Shown here: piece after piece, positions 50,886 to 58,999 of the stretch
Layout of the letters: every line of letters begins with the position of its first letter
Numbering within the stretch: the first letter of the stretch is position 1
Origin: Trichocoleus desertorum ATA4-8-CV12
GTDB lineage: Bacteria; Cyanobacteriota; Cyanobacteriia; FACHB-46
Direction of reading: 5' to 3'
NCBI GenBank assembly: GCA_019358975.1
Contig: JAHHIL010000008.1
Coordinates: forward strand, 1 to 64,000
DNA length: 64,000 bases
Translations under genes and position numbers: made by a program
Notes under the pieces: model-generated
Seen by the model: the letters and a program-made list of their open reading frames with translations, nothing else
Databases searched by the model: none
Told to the model about the DNA's origin: nothing

Positions 50886-51935
50886 TTAGTCTTCGGATGT
50901 TTTCTGCCTAGGGAAACATTTTGACCAAAGGGAAGGTTTGAGTTGATTCACATAGTTCATATACTTAACCAGCGGCGCATCAATACTCAAAAGCACTTGT
51001 GGATTGAAACGGATGTTGTCATAGATCAGGCCATCCTCATCACGGAGAAAATAGTAGCTCAAGCGAGTGAGTAGCAAGAGCGATCGCGTCACTACCCAAC
51101 CCCAGATTCCTGATCTCTTCTCTGCCACATAGATGGGTTGAACGCGAGTTTTGTTAGGCGCGATCGGCGTATAGGCGTAAATCATATGTAGCGGCGGCAC
51201 CAAGCGCACGTTTTTCATCATGGTTAGCAAACCAATGCAGCCGTCAGCATAGCGCATGGAATATTCATACCTTTTGCCTAAAAATCTCTGAAGCACCGTT
51301 TCTCGCCACGTTTTACCAGGAATTTCTCCCCGCATGGTGAAATCAATCACGTTACCAGTGGCATTGCGATCGAGAGATAGCTCCATCTCAACATTGAGCT
51401 TGTGAACCGTTCGTAAATGTTGGGCATCGATGCCATTCATCATGCAGATGTGATGATGACAGTGACGCTCCAAAGGCTTGTCGGCCCAAACAATCAGGGA
51501 TTTGCCTTTTAACTCGTCAAACTCAACCACAGTTTCTGGAGCTTCGCTATCGGGATGGACCCAAATAAAGCCATATTTCTCATCGGTCGCATAAGCTCGG
51601 ATCTTGGCTCTAGTTGGAATCTGAACTTGGCAAGGAATATCTTGGCATTTACCAGTGCCATCAAAGGCCCAGTGATGAAAAAAGCAACGAATCACATTAC
51701 CATCAACTCGTCCTAGGCTTAAGTCAGTCCCTAAATGAGGACAATAGGCCTCTAAAGCCCGAACGTTACCATCTACGCCCCGATAAACAACAATTTTCTG
51801 ACCGCACAGATCGAACGATTTAGCTCGACCCGCTACTAAGTCACGACTCGCACAGATGATATACCATCCTTGAGCTACGACATCGCTATTGTTAAAAACA
51901 GGGGTTTTGAAATCACACAAAGTAGGAGATTGCAT
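50886..51935 (-). CDS. Rieske non-heme iron oxygenase B (KshA/DAF-36-like, paralogue of A)
   Basis: This encodes 349 residues. The Rieske ligands are Cys65/His67 (YCPHLGTDLS) and Cys84/His87 (RCFFHHWAF). The mononuclear iron motif reads NGIDAQHLRTVH, with Asp170, His173 and His178. The C-terminal half contains a hydrophobic segment (WVVTRSLLLLTRLSYYFL, about 283-300) that suggests membrane contact. The CPHLG...GKCQDIPC layout resembles Rieske oxygenases of the KshA/DAF-36 type, which act on steroids, but the family is broad. The gene follows the AurF-like gene by two bases and precedes the MITE-like repeat. Confidence 0.92.
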   Translation of the reverse strand: MQSPTLCDFKTPVFNNSDVVAQGWYIICASRDLVAGRAKSFDLCGQKIVVYRGVDGNVRALEAYCPHLGTDLSLGRVDGNVIRCFFHHWAFDGTGKCQDIPCQVQIPTRAKIRAYATDEKYGFIWVHPDSEAPETVVEFDELKGKSLIVWADKPLERHCHHHICMMNGIDAQHLRTVHKLNVEMELSLDRNATGNVIDFTMRGEIPGKTWRETVLQRFLGKRYEYSMRYADGCIGLLTMMKNVRLVPPLHMIYAYTPIAPNKTRVQPIYVAEKRSGIWGWVVTRSLLLLTRLSYYFLRDEDGLIYDNIRFNPQVLLSIDAPLVKYMNYVNQLKPSLWSKCFPRQKTSED

Positions 51936-51937
51936 AT

Positions 51938-53209
51938 TTAACTTACCTCCTCCAGTACCTCAGCTTGAGCTTGGGAAAGGGTGGGGATAAAAGCTGGCTG
52001 CGATCGCACCACAGAATCAACCTCCCCTGTAAGCAAAAATTTCTGCATCGCTCGTTGCTGCGTCTTTAAATATTTAGGGAGAGAATTCGCAGCCATCAAC
52101 GTCATCTCTCGATTGCTCGGCCAGACATAATCCAGCTTCTCGACATATACCTTGTAGGATTCCATCGCCTCCTGATGGGTCTGATAGCTGCGGTGCAAAC
52201 CTTCTGACTCTTGGGTAAAGCAAGCCACCATCATCTCTTTAGCTTCGCGATCGCTCATTCCAAATACAGGCGATCGCAACACTTGGTAGATGGCTGTATA
52301 TAGAGATGGGTCGTGCCAAAAGATGCCGTTAATAGCTGCTGAAAAATGATAGTGGTCACGCTGACAACCCCGTAACCCTAAGTTTGCGACAGTTTGTTCA
52401 AACTTTGTTGGCGGTTTCAAGCACTTCACGACATCATGAGACAAAATTGTGGAACTGTTGAAATGGAAACTCTCATCCAAAAAGTGATAGTAGGAAATTT
52501 GGCTGGGAATTGGTGCATTGTCTGGGTCAGGATGTTTTTGGTAGTAGGCACTGAGCTTGTGTTGCACCAGTTTGCCGTTCAATGTCCGCACTCCCCGAAC
52601 CGTGAAATATTGGCACGCTAAAAAGGTGTTATCTGAGGACAGCAAGCCAAAGCACTTGAGCTGAACCTGCTTCCACCAGCTTTTTAGGGCGTTGGTATCG
52701 GCAAAGATCATGGTCTCTGCAAACGGCCCTCGCATGGGATAGGTGAAAATCCGTTGGCCGAATAACGCGGCCTCTGTCTGACTAGCAATGGTTCTAAATG
52801 CCTGAATATGCGATCGCTCTTGGGCTGACTCTAGATCCAAGGTGTCACAGACCAATCGGAAATCTTCTTGAGCATAAAGACCCGCCGCGCTTGTCTGGTT
52901 AAAGAAAATCGTCGCGATCTCTGCTGAGACAATCTGCGAGTAATAAGCCACCCAATAGAGATGATTCAACACAATGCGTTGACTGAGGCTGGCTTGCTCC
53001 CATAAAGGAGTGCCGTAAAGTAGGGAAAACTCCTCTGGGTTCCAATATTCGTCTTTGCACTGGTCGTATTTAAAGGCAGCAGCAGCGACATCGATCGCGG
53101 CAGTTTGGTCTTGCTGCTGATTGCGCTGGTAGTTAATTTGCAGCTTGCGGTAAACCTTTTGGTTCTCTAGCAAGGTATTTGCTTGAGGTTCATCAAATAG
53201 ATTGTTCAT
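51938..53209 (-). CDS. AurF-like diiron oxygenase
   Basis: This encodes 423 residues from the ATG at 53209, which overlaps the ferritin-like gene stop (ATGA), with GGAG eight bases upstream. Another ATG at 53215 is too close to that site. Possible diiron ligands lie in SAEIATIFF (Glu), ESAQERSHIQAF (ExxxxxxH), DESFHFNSSTILSHDV (Glu/His) and ESEGLHRSYQTH. AurF-type enzymes oxidise amines to nitro groups or hydroxylate/cleave carbon skeletons, so the reaction here is open. The protein is soluble. The gene lies between the ferritin-like and Rieske B genes. Confidence 0.75.
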   Translation of the reverse strand: MNNLFDEPQANTLLENQKVYRKLQINYQRNQQQDQTAAIDVAAAAFKYDQCKDEYWNPEEFSLLYGTPLWEQASLSQRIVLNHLYWVAYYSQIVSAEIATIFFNQTSAAGLYAQEDFRLVCDTLDLESAQERSHIQAFRTIASQTEAALFGQRIFTYPMRGPFAETMIFADTNALKSWWKQVQLKCFGLLSSDNTFLACQYFTVRGVRTLNGKLVQHKLSAYYQKHPDPDNAPIPSQISYYHFLDESFHFNSSTILSHDVVKCLKPPTKFEQTVANLGLRGCQRDHYHFSAAINGIFWHDPSLYTAIYQVLRSPVFGMSDREAKEMMVACFTQESEGLHRSYQTHQEAMESYKVYVEKLDYVWPSNREMTLMAANSLPKYLKTQQRAMQKFLLTGEVDSVVRSQPAFIPTLSQAQAEVLEEVS

Positions 53210-54129
53210 ATACATTTCTCCGCTGGGAAAGGTTGAAAAGAACCCCGTTCCTCTAGTTCTTGGACAATGGCGTGAGCTGTAGCTTTCTGCATCAGGGAGC
53301 GTAAATAGCTCAACCGCGCCCCACTCTGGATCTCGGTTTCCAGCTCTTGTAAAACCTGGACTTTCTGCGATCGCGATAGATCCCCTTTTACCTGGGCGAT
53401 CGCATCTAAAACTCGCTGTGGCCCTACTTGCACCATGCGAAGAAACAGGGTCAACGCTTCTACAATGGCACTTTGGCTTTGCGTGGATAAAGGTATTTGT
53501 TTAAACAGCATTAAGCCAGAACCATGATGACGCGCTTCGGCTTGAAGAAACTGCTCAAATAATTGACCTAACTCCAAGTGGCAACAGCCTTTAGCTAGAC
53601 TGCGATAGTGGCTCAGCCCCCACCCTTCTAATACCACCTGGATGATGAACAGCAAGATGGCTTTGTCTTCTGTCTCTAGCAAATCAGCTAGAAACCGGAG
53701 GAACGGATCATCTGTACCAATGGGTGCTTCTGCAAAGAAACTCCGAATTTGAGCCAAGTGTGTCGCTTCCTCGGCGGCAAAGAGGCTGTAAAGCATCCGC
53801 TCCTCTAGTGTTTCCGCCAGCAAGAGCATCTTCGCCATGTAGCCCATGCCCGCTTTCTCTACAAAGTAAGCTTCCGCCAACAATCCTTGGCTAGCAATCT
53901 GCGCGATCGCCCGCTGCTCTCCTTCACTCGCATCTTGAAAGATTGCCACTCGTTCCAAGCCAAAATGGGTAGCGTCCCAGTAAGGCTGTGGTAACTGCGT
54001 AATTACTTTATAGGAATAGGAAGGCTGTCCTGCTGTAGGTATCCGATCGCCTAAAGCTGAAACCAAGACCCGATTGAGTTTATCTCCCTCAGCAATTAAA
54101 GGTAGATTAAATCCAGCAATGTTTTTCAT
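53206..54129 (-). CDS. Ferritin-like (diiron) protein
   Basis: This encodes 307 residues from the ATG at 54129, which overlaps the SDR stop (TGATG). The helical pattern has metal-type motifs LLAEAYFVEKAG, LEERMLYSLFAAEEATHLAQI, VVLEGWGLSHYRSLA and FLQAEARHHGSGLML, which fits a four-helix diiron protein with Glu/His ligands (EEATH and EARHH). This could be an oxygenase, a desaturase-like or hydrocarbon-forming type. It is not the aldehyde-deformylating oxygenase itself. The start and stop overlaps on both sides show tight translational coupling with the SDR and AurF-like genes. Confidence 0.75.
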   Translation of the reverse strand: MKNIAGFNLPLIAEGDKLNRVLVSALGDRIPTAGQPSYSYKVITQLPQPYWDATHFGLERVAIFQDASEGEQRAIAQIASQGLLAEAYFVEKAGMGYMAKMLLLAETLEERMLYSLFAAEEATHLAQIRSFFAEAPIGTDDPFLRFLADLLETEDKAILLFIIQVVLEGWGLSHYRSLAKGCCHLELGQLFEQFLQAEARHHGSGLMLFKQIPLSTQSQSAIVEALTLFLRMVQVGPQRVLDAIAQVKGDLSRSQKVQVLQELETEIQSGARLSYLRSLMQKATAHAIVQELEERGSFQPFPAEKCI

Positions 54130-54971
54130 CAAGCTGGCCTCCGTAAAAAGATCCGACGGTATAACAGATCAGATAAGGGCAGGCGAATCCAATCAGGTAC
54201 GAGCCGTTGAAAGAGATACACCAATGCTGCATCCCGTCCAACCCGCACTCGCAGCCGACGCGATCGCCCTTCTGCCAAAGCCACGGCTTGTCGAGCCACG
54301 CGGAGCGTATTATTGGGTGATTTGGCCCGTAATCGGTCTTTGAGCAAGTGGTAATTCTGCATCTGTAACTGATAAGGGGCTGAATCTCCTTCTGCCCAAC
54401 CCGGATCGTGACCAAACTTGGTATGGCTGGCTCCTGGCTCAATTAGCGCCACATGCACGCCATGCGGTTTTAGCTCGTAATACAGGCTCTCAGCCAACCC
54501 TTCCAACGCATGTTTACTGGCACAGTAAGCGGAGGTGAGTGGAAACCCTGTATAACCAAACGTAGAAGAGATAAAAATAATCGTGCCTTGCGCTGCCCGA
54601 ATTTCAGGTAATAAAGCTTGAGTCAGGAGCATGGGGCCGTAGAAATTGACCTCCATTTGTCGCCGCAGTTGAGCTTCAGTGAGATCTTCGAGCGGGCCGA
54701 AAAAGCGATCGCCTGCATTATTCACCAAGCAATCCAGATCTCCTTTTTGGCGCACATACTCCACAACTGCTTCTCGTTGGGCTGGATCTGTCACATCTAG
54801 ATCGAGAATCGTTAAGCGATCGCCATACTTCTCTAGCGGCTCTGCCAATAACTCTCGGCGTTGGTCAGCGTGACGCATCGTACTGATCACTTGCCAACCG
54901 CACCGGAGAAACTCGTCTACCATGCCGCGCCCAAACCCAGAGGAACAGCCTGTAATTAGCACTGTTTTCAT
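54129..54971 (-). CDS. Short-chain dehydrogenase/reductase (SDR)
   Basis: This encodes 280 residues from the ATG at 54971, with GGGAGG upstream, overlapping the Rieske A stop (ATGA). The cofactor motif is TGCSSGFGRG (about 8-17), the NNAG motif is VNNAGDRFFGPL, and the catalytic Ser plus Tyr-x-x-x-Lys are in FISSTFGYTGFPLTSAYCASKHAL. NADP(H) is more likely because the arginine-rich helix (TMRHADQRREL) follows beta-2. The C-terminal part has basic residues (GRSRRLRVRVGRDAAL) and a long hydrophobic end. Similar retinol/steroid-dehydrogenase-like SDRs oxidise alcohols on hydrophobic scaffolds. Here it probably oxidises or reduces an alcohol made by the oxygenases. Confidence 0.9.
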   Translation of the reverse strand: MKTVLITGCSSGFGRGMVDEFLRCGWQVISTMRHADQRRELLAEPLEKYGDRLTILDLDVTDPAQREAVVEYVRQKGDLDCLVNNAGDRFFGPLEDLTEAQLRRQMEVNFYGPMLLTQALLPEIRAAQGTIIFISSTFGYTGFPLTSAYCASKHALEGLAESLYYELKPHGVHVALIEPGASHTKFGHDPGWAEGDSAPYQLQMQNYHLLKDRLRAKSPNNTLRVARQAVALAEGRSRRLRVRVGRDAALVYLFQRLVPDWIRLPLSDLLYRRIFLRRPA

Positions 54972-56065
54972 ACGGCCTCCCAAACCCGCTCTCGCTCAGG
55001 TTCCACCCCAGAATTAATCTGTGATGGTTCTGTCACAGGTGCTTGTGCTAGTTCTAAAATTGGCTCCCACGTTCCCCAAGCTAGCGGTTGCTGTTGCTCT
55101 ACGTGCTGCATGAACTGGACTATCGATTGATCTGCTTTGGTTGGAGTTTTGAGGTTGAATTTAATCGTCTGAAAGATCTGAGTATCACCTTTAGCAAAGT
55201 AGTTACCAACTAATTGGGTGACGAACAAAATTAGCCGATTCAACAACCAACCCAGAAGCCTAGGCCGCTTTTTGGTGATTAGAACCGTTTGCCCTTCGGT
55301 TTTGCCACCTTCCAACAGCCGTAGAGTAAACATGATGTAGAAGTGAAGGAAATCCGGGCCGAGGGTGACTGTGCCCGTGCTGCCATACCAGTAGCACATG
55401 CTATAGGTGCCCTCATTTTTATAAAACGGTTGAATCAATCGCATTAGCCAGGATTCATTGCCGCCTCGTGTCGTGTTGCTGAAGGTAATGGCATTGCGAT
55501 GCAGCGTCTCGGTACGAAACACAATCTGAATCGGAAAGTTATGTACCGTGTTGAAATGCTGAGCATCGATCGCATTGATCAACAGGACATTAGGATGGCA
55601 GTTTTTGAAGAAATGCGACCCAAACATCACGTCACAGTCTGTATGTTCTAGCTCTGGAACAAAAGGGAGAGCTTGTTGAGGTGTTTCTCCCGCCCACACC
55701 CAAATTAAGCCGTAATGCTCGGCAGTGGGCCAACTGGAGAGCATGGCAGGAATGGCTTTGCCCAAACAAGGCACATCCACACAATGCCCGTGAGGATCAA
55801 ACTTCCAGTTATGGAAAAAACAGCGAATGCCTGTGCCATCCACCTTACCCTCTGCTAGATGCGCTCCCATGTGGGGACAGTAAGCATCCAGTACGACCAC
55901 TTGACCTGCTTGGTTGCGGTAGATCGCCAAATCTCGCCCCAACAGTTGCACAGGCTTGACTTGCCCTACCTTGAGCTCTCGCGATCGCAGTGCCCAATAC
56001 CACCCTCGAATAAAGCGATCGGGATGATTAAAAATTTCTGTCTGCATCCCAGCCTTGCTACTCAT
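54968..56065 (-). CDS. Rieske non-heme iron oxygenase A (KshA/DAF-36-like)
   Basis: This encodes 365 residues. The Rieske ligands are Cys63/His65 (YCPHMGAHLAEG) and Cys82/His85 (RCFFHNWKF). The iron motif is NAIDAQHFNTVH, with Asp167, His170 and His175. A hydrophobic stretch (WLLNRLILFVTQLVGNYF, about 278-295) is in the same position as in Rieske B, so the two are paralogues and likely membrane-associated. The CPHMGxxLAEGxVDGxxIRCFFH arrangement resembles KshA/DAF-36-like oxygenases, but the substrate cannot be taken from this. It is the second gene of the unit, four bases after the GNAT-like gene stop, and its stop overlaps the SDR start. Confidence 0.92.
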   Translation of the reverse strand: MSSKAGMQTEIFNHPDRFIRGWYWALRSRELKVGQVKPVQLLGRDLAIYRNQAGQVVVLDAYCPHMGAHLAEGKVDGTGIRCFFHNWKFDPHGHCVDVPCLGKAIPAMLSSWPTAEHYGLIWVWAGETPQQALPFVPELEHTDCDVMFGSHFFKNCHPNVLLINAIDAQHFNTVHNFPIQIVFRTETLHRNAITFSNTTRGGNESWLMRLIQPFYKNEGTYSMCYWYGSTGTVTLGPDFLHFYIMFTLRLLEGGKTEGQTVLITKKRPRLLGWLLNRLILFVTQLVGNYFAKGDTQIFQTIKFNLKTPTKADQSIVQFMQHVEQQQPLAWGTWEPILELAQAPVTEPSQINSGVEPERERVWEAV

Positions 56066-56069
56066 TTCG

Positions 56070-56795
56070 TTACACCAGGGCTGCAGGTTCTAGCGTGGCA
56101 AACCACAGCCGCCGACCTGCTGGCGTTAAGTTTGTTTCGGTAATCTCTGCCAAGCACACCAACTCATCTCCTTGATCGTGATATGGGTTCTGGGTGGCAA
56201 AAAAATCAATATGTAGATCTTTGCAGCGCTCTGCTGGAATCCCTTGAAGCTGACCCTTAAGCTGTTGCGGATAGGGGAAGCGGACAATTCCAGTGGTACC
56301 GTCATAACAGTCACCAAACTGTCGCTGTGCTAGAAATTGCATCAATCTCGCCATTGGGAGAGATGTAGGAGCATCATAGCGGGGGTAAAATTCTTGCCAA
56401 AACGTGGGCAAAAAGCGGTAGGTGCGATAGCCAGAGGAGATCAAGAGCCAATAAAGTTTGCCGCGAGGATATTTGCGCCGCAACTGATTGACAGTGGCGA
56501 TCCAAGCCCGCGAGAGCGCTGAACTAGACCAAGCACTAGGGTCCATAATCGTGTCGCCAGAGTAGACGACCGTTAACTCCTCATCCTCAAACTCAGTTTC
56601 GTACATCCGAATTGTCGAGAAACCCTTGAGGGTCTGCGATCGCTCATCTTTCAATAAAATCACCCAGTTCTTGGTATTCAAGTCAGCGTCAAAAACTGCT
56701 CGCTTGACTCCGGAAAAATGAGTGCTCAATAGGCCATACATAGCCTCGCGATCGGCAGTAGATAACTCCGCGATCGCCACAAGGTGACTCTTCAT
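56070..56795 (-). CDS. GNAT-like hypothetical protein, first gene of the cluster
   Basis: This encodes 241 residues. The fold pattern resembles GNAT acetyltransferases: AELSTADREAMYGLLSTHF, then LKGFSTIRMYE and TVVYSGDTIMDPSAW, followed by LLISSGYRTYRFLP. No clear acetyl-CoA-binding R/QxxGxG/A loop is visible, so the activity could be lost or different. The protein is hydrophilic and cytosolic. It precedes Rieske A by four bases and follows a 345-base gap that should hold the main cluster promoter. I do not know a characterised homologue. Confidence 0.72.
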   Translation of the reverse strand: MKSHLVAIAELSTADREAMYGLLSTHFSGVKRAVFDADLNTKNWVILLKDERSQTLKGFSTIRMYETEFEDEELTVVYSGDTIMDPSAWSSSALSRAWIATVNQLRRKYPRGKLYWLLISSGYRTYRFLPTFWQEFYPRYDAPTSLPMARLMQFLAQRQFGDCYDGTTGIVRFPYPQQLKGQLQGIPAERCKDLHIDFFATQNPYHDQGDELVCLAEITETNLTPAGRRLWFATLEPAALV

Positions 56796-57140
56796 AGTTA
56801 AAATTCACGAGATCGGGCAATTACAATTCCTAGCTGACTGAGCGGCTGGCCATTTGTTGATAGAGTTCCCTAGAACCTTTGAGGGTCAACAAATTCAGCC
56901 AATCCCTTCTCCCTGCCAACTGTAAAGCAACGGACAAAACTAGCTAGACCTTTTATCTGATTCCGTTATTCTTAGGAACAAATCAGCACAGGCTATAAGC
57001 TAGAAGGGTTGAACCGTTAGGATTAGAGGGGTTTTTCAGCCAATTGGGTGCAACTGTATAAAGCGTAACGACACAATCACGCTGTTGAGTCAACCTGTGT
57101 TCCACCTAATAATCTGTCCCCCCCGCTTTAATTCCGGTGT
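56796..57140. other. Likely promoter region of the oxidative cluster (345 bp)
   Basis: This is the only gap above 300 bases in the 45-61.7 kb minus-strand block. No gene, terminator or clear operator is visible. It separates the nadK gene from the first cluster gene. Confidence 0.5.
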
Positions 57141-58061
57141 TCAGTTACGGTGGTTGTTGCTATAGCGAATCCTAGCTCCAGCCCATTGCAACTTTTCTCG
57201 CAAAGTTTGGTAATAGGAATAGTTTTCTCGCAAAATAATAAACTTGGCTTGGCAGTCTGCCACGCGCACATCCACCCGCTGCCCGGGCCAAATCGAGGTT
57301 GCCATCACGCCATCCATCCAGAGCTTGGTGCTGAGGTCGTTGTCTGCCAAGGGCCAAATGCTTACTACGGAACCAGGCGGCAGCACAATTGAGCGGCTAG
57401 AAAGACTTAATGGGCAAATTGGTGTTACCACTAACGCTTCCATCCCCGGATGCACGATGGGGCCATTGGCAGCCACAGTGTAGGAAGTAGACCCTGTGGG
57501 TGTCGCCACAATCAGGCCATCTCCCTGATACTGATCCACCACCTCGCCATCTATTTCCATTTCCAAAATAGAAGTAATCATGCGATCGGCAGACGCAGGC
57601 TTCACCGTCATTTCATTCAGCGCTAAGTAGCGATCGCTCACCGGATCAAGATTTGTCCGATGTCCTTCATACACACTTGCTTGCACCATCATCCGGGTCT
57701 GAACGGCAAAGCGGTCTTCTAGCAACCGATCCCAAACTCGCTCTGAATCACTCAGCTCCTCCGAGGACTCGGTGAGGAATCCCAAATGCCCACCGACATT
57801 CACCGCCAAGATCGGAATACCATCGGCAGCTAGATGCCTGGTCGCTGAGAGTGCCGTGCCATCTCCGCCTAAGACCAGCGCCAGATCGATCGGATGGGTC
57901 GCTGAGGCCAAGAATACGGGATAGGGATTGTCCTTGGGTCCACTTGGTCCCATCAGCACTTTACAACCTCGGTCTTCTAGTTGCCGAGCACATTTTTCAG
58001 CCCAGCGCCGACTGGTCGCATCTCCTGCTTTATGAGCAATAATGGCGTTTTTGAGTTGCAC
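57141..58061 (-). CDS. nadK: NAD(+) kinase
   Basis: This encodes 306 residues. The ATP-binding GGDGT is at about residues 64-69 (LVLGGDGTALSATR), then NVGGHLGFL, and the NAD motif QGDGLIVATPTGSTSYTVAANGPIVHP. The C-terminal beta domain (VRVADCQAKFIILRENYS) is complete. It makes NADP from NAD, supplying the NADP(H) that photosynthetic and oxygenase enzymes need. Cyanobacteria often have two NAD kinases, so this may be one of two. It stands on the same strand upstream of the cluster, but a functional coupling is only suggested by position. Confidence 0.96.
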   Translation of the reverse strand: MQLKNAIIAHKAGDATSRRWAEKCARQLEDRGCKVLMGPSGPKDNPYPVFLASATHPIDLALVLGGDGTALSATRHLAADGIPILAVNVGGHLGFLTESSEELSDSERVWDRLLEDRFAVQTRMMVQASVYEGHRTNLDPVSDRYLALNEMTVKPASADRMITSILEMEIDGEVVDQYQGDGLIVATPTGSTSYTVAANGPIVHPGMEALVVTPICPLSLSSRSIVLPPGSVVSIWPLADNDLSTKLWMDGVMATSIWPGQRVDVRVADCQAKFIILRENYSYYQTLREKLQWAGARIRYSNNHRN

Positions 58062-58120
58062 CTAGATACCAATAAACTTCAGAGGTTAGCGATGCTGGAT
58101 TTAATCCTATCACTTGCCTT

Positions 58121-58858
58121 TCAGCCATTTAACCAACGCCAGCACTTGAGGTGACAGCCTGATCCTGCGATCGCGATCGCACCTGCATAGTTAGGTGCAG
58201 GGCTGAGGTGCTGCAAAGTCCAGTTATGGGCGTTTTCCCAGGTTCCCCTGACTTCTCGTAAAGCCGCAGGTTCACCAGGGGCAAAAGCCACATCAAACTG
58301 ATCGAGTGGAATCGACAACCCTTGCCCCAAAGCTTTGATATAGGCTTCTTTACGAGTCCAGGCATTGAAGAATGCTTCAGGCTTGAGGGCGTCAGGCAGC
58401 GATCGCAAGATATTTCGCTCTGAAACTGAAAAAACGGATTTGGCTACCTGTTCAAAAGGAAAATCTGTGCGGATGTATTCGAGGTCAATGCCTAGTTCGC
58501 GATCGCTCGACACCCCCAACAGAGCCAAACCCTTGGAGTGAGACAAGTTGAAATGTAGTGATGTAGCAGTGCCTAACCGAGGTTTGCCATAAGCGTTATA
58601 GGTAAAACGTAGCTGAGCAGGCCTTTGATCGAGGTAGCGACCCAAAATCAATCGCAGTAAACCTCGCGCCACAATAAAATGCTGCCTATCCTTGGGAAAA
58701 TAAAATTTTGCTGCTCGCTCTTGTTCGTCACTGGTTAAGGTTGCATGGAACTGCTCAATTAACGTCGGGTCTTGATCGAGCGCTGCACACCAGACATGCA
58801 CTTCATTCTTGGCTAGCTCCAAGTTTGTGGGGGGTGACTCCCAAACTGTACTGCTCAC
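58121..58858 (-). CDS. Sfp/HetI-type 4'-phosphopantetheinyl transferase
   Basis: This encodes 245 residues. The motifs are NLSHSKGLALLGVS, then LGIDLEYIRTDFPFE with metal-binding Asp/Glu, and FNAWTRKEAYIKALGQGL with the catalytic Glu and Lys. Sfp-type enzymes load carrier proteins of fatty acid, polyketide or peptide synthases with the phosphopantetheine arm. In cyanobacteria the same enzyme serves several synthases (HetI-like). No carrier protein lies in this window. It lies 59 bases upstream of the nadK start on the same strand. Confidence 0.93.
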   Translation of the reverse strand: MSSTVWESPPTNLELAKNEVHVWCAALDQDPTLIEQFHATLTSDEQERAAKFYFPKDRQHFIVARGLLRLILGRYLDQRPAQLRFTYNAYGKPRLGTATSLHFNLSHSKGLALLGVSSDRELGIDLEYIRTDFPFEQVAKSVFSVSERNILRSLPDALKPEAFFNAWTRKEAYIKALGQGLSIPLDQFDVAFAPGEPAALREVRGTWENAHNWTLQHLSPAPNYAGAIAIAGSGCHLKCWRWLNG

Positions 58859-58898
58859 GCTTAGATTTTTCCAGCCGCTAGGCTTTCTGCACGAATCA

Positions 58899-58965
58899 AG
58901 GCCCCCCTAGCCCCCAACTCTGGGGGGAACTTTGAGAGCTTCTCCAAAATTGGGGGTAGGAGGAA
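58899..58965. repeat. CCCCCTAGCCCCC/TTGGGGGTAGG dispersed repeat
   Basis: CCCCCCTAGCCCCCAA (58901-58916) is matched by TTGGGGGTAGGAGG (58949-58962) in inverted orientation. An inner CCCCAACTCTGGGG hairpin lies between them. This resembles the CCCCCTAACCCCC-type repeat common in cyanobacteria. It lies between the thioesterase and transferase genes. Confidence 0.65.
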
Positions 58966-58999
58966 GCGATAGAGCATTCAGGCAGAATATTTATTGTTT

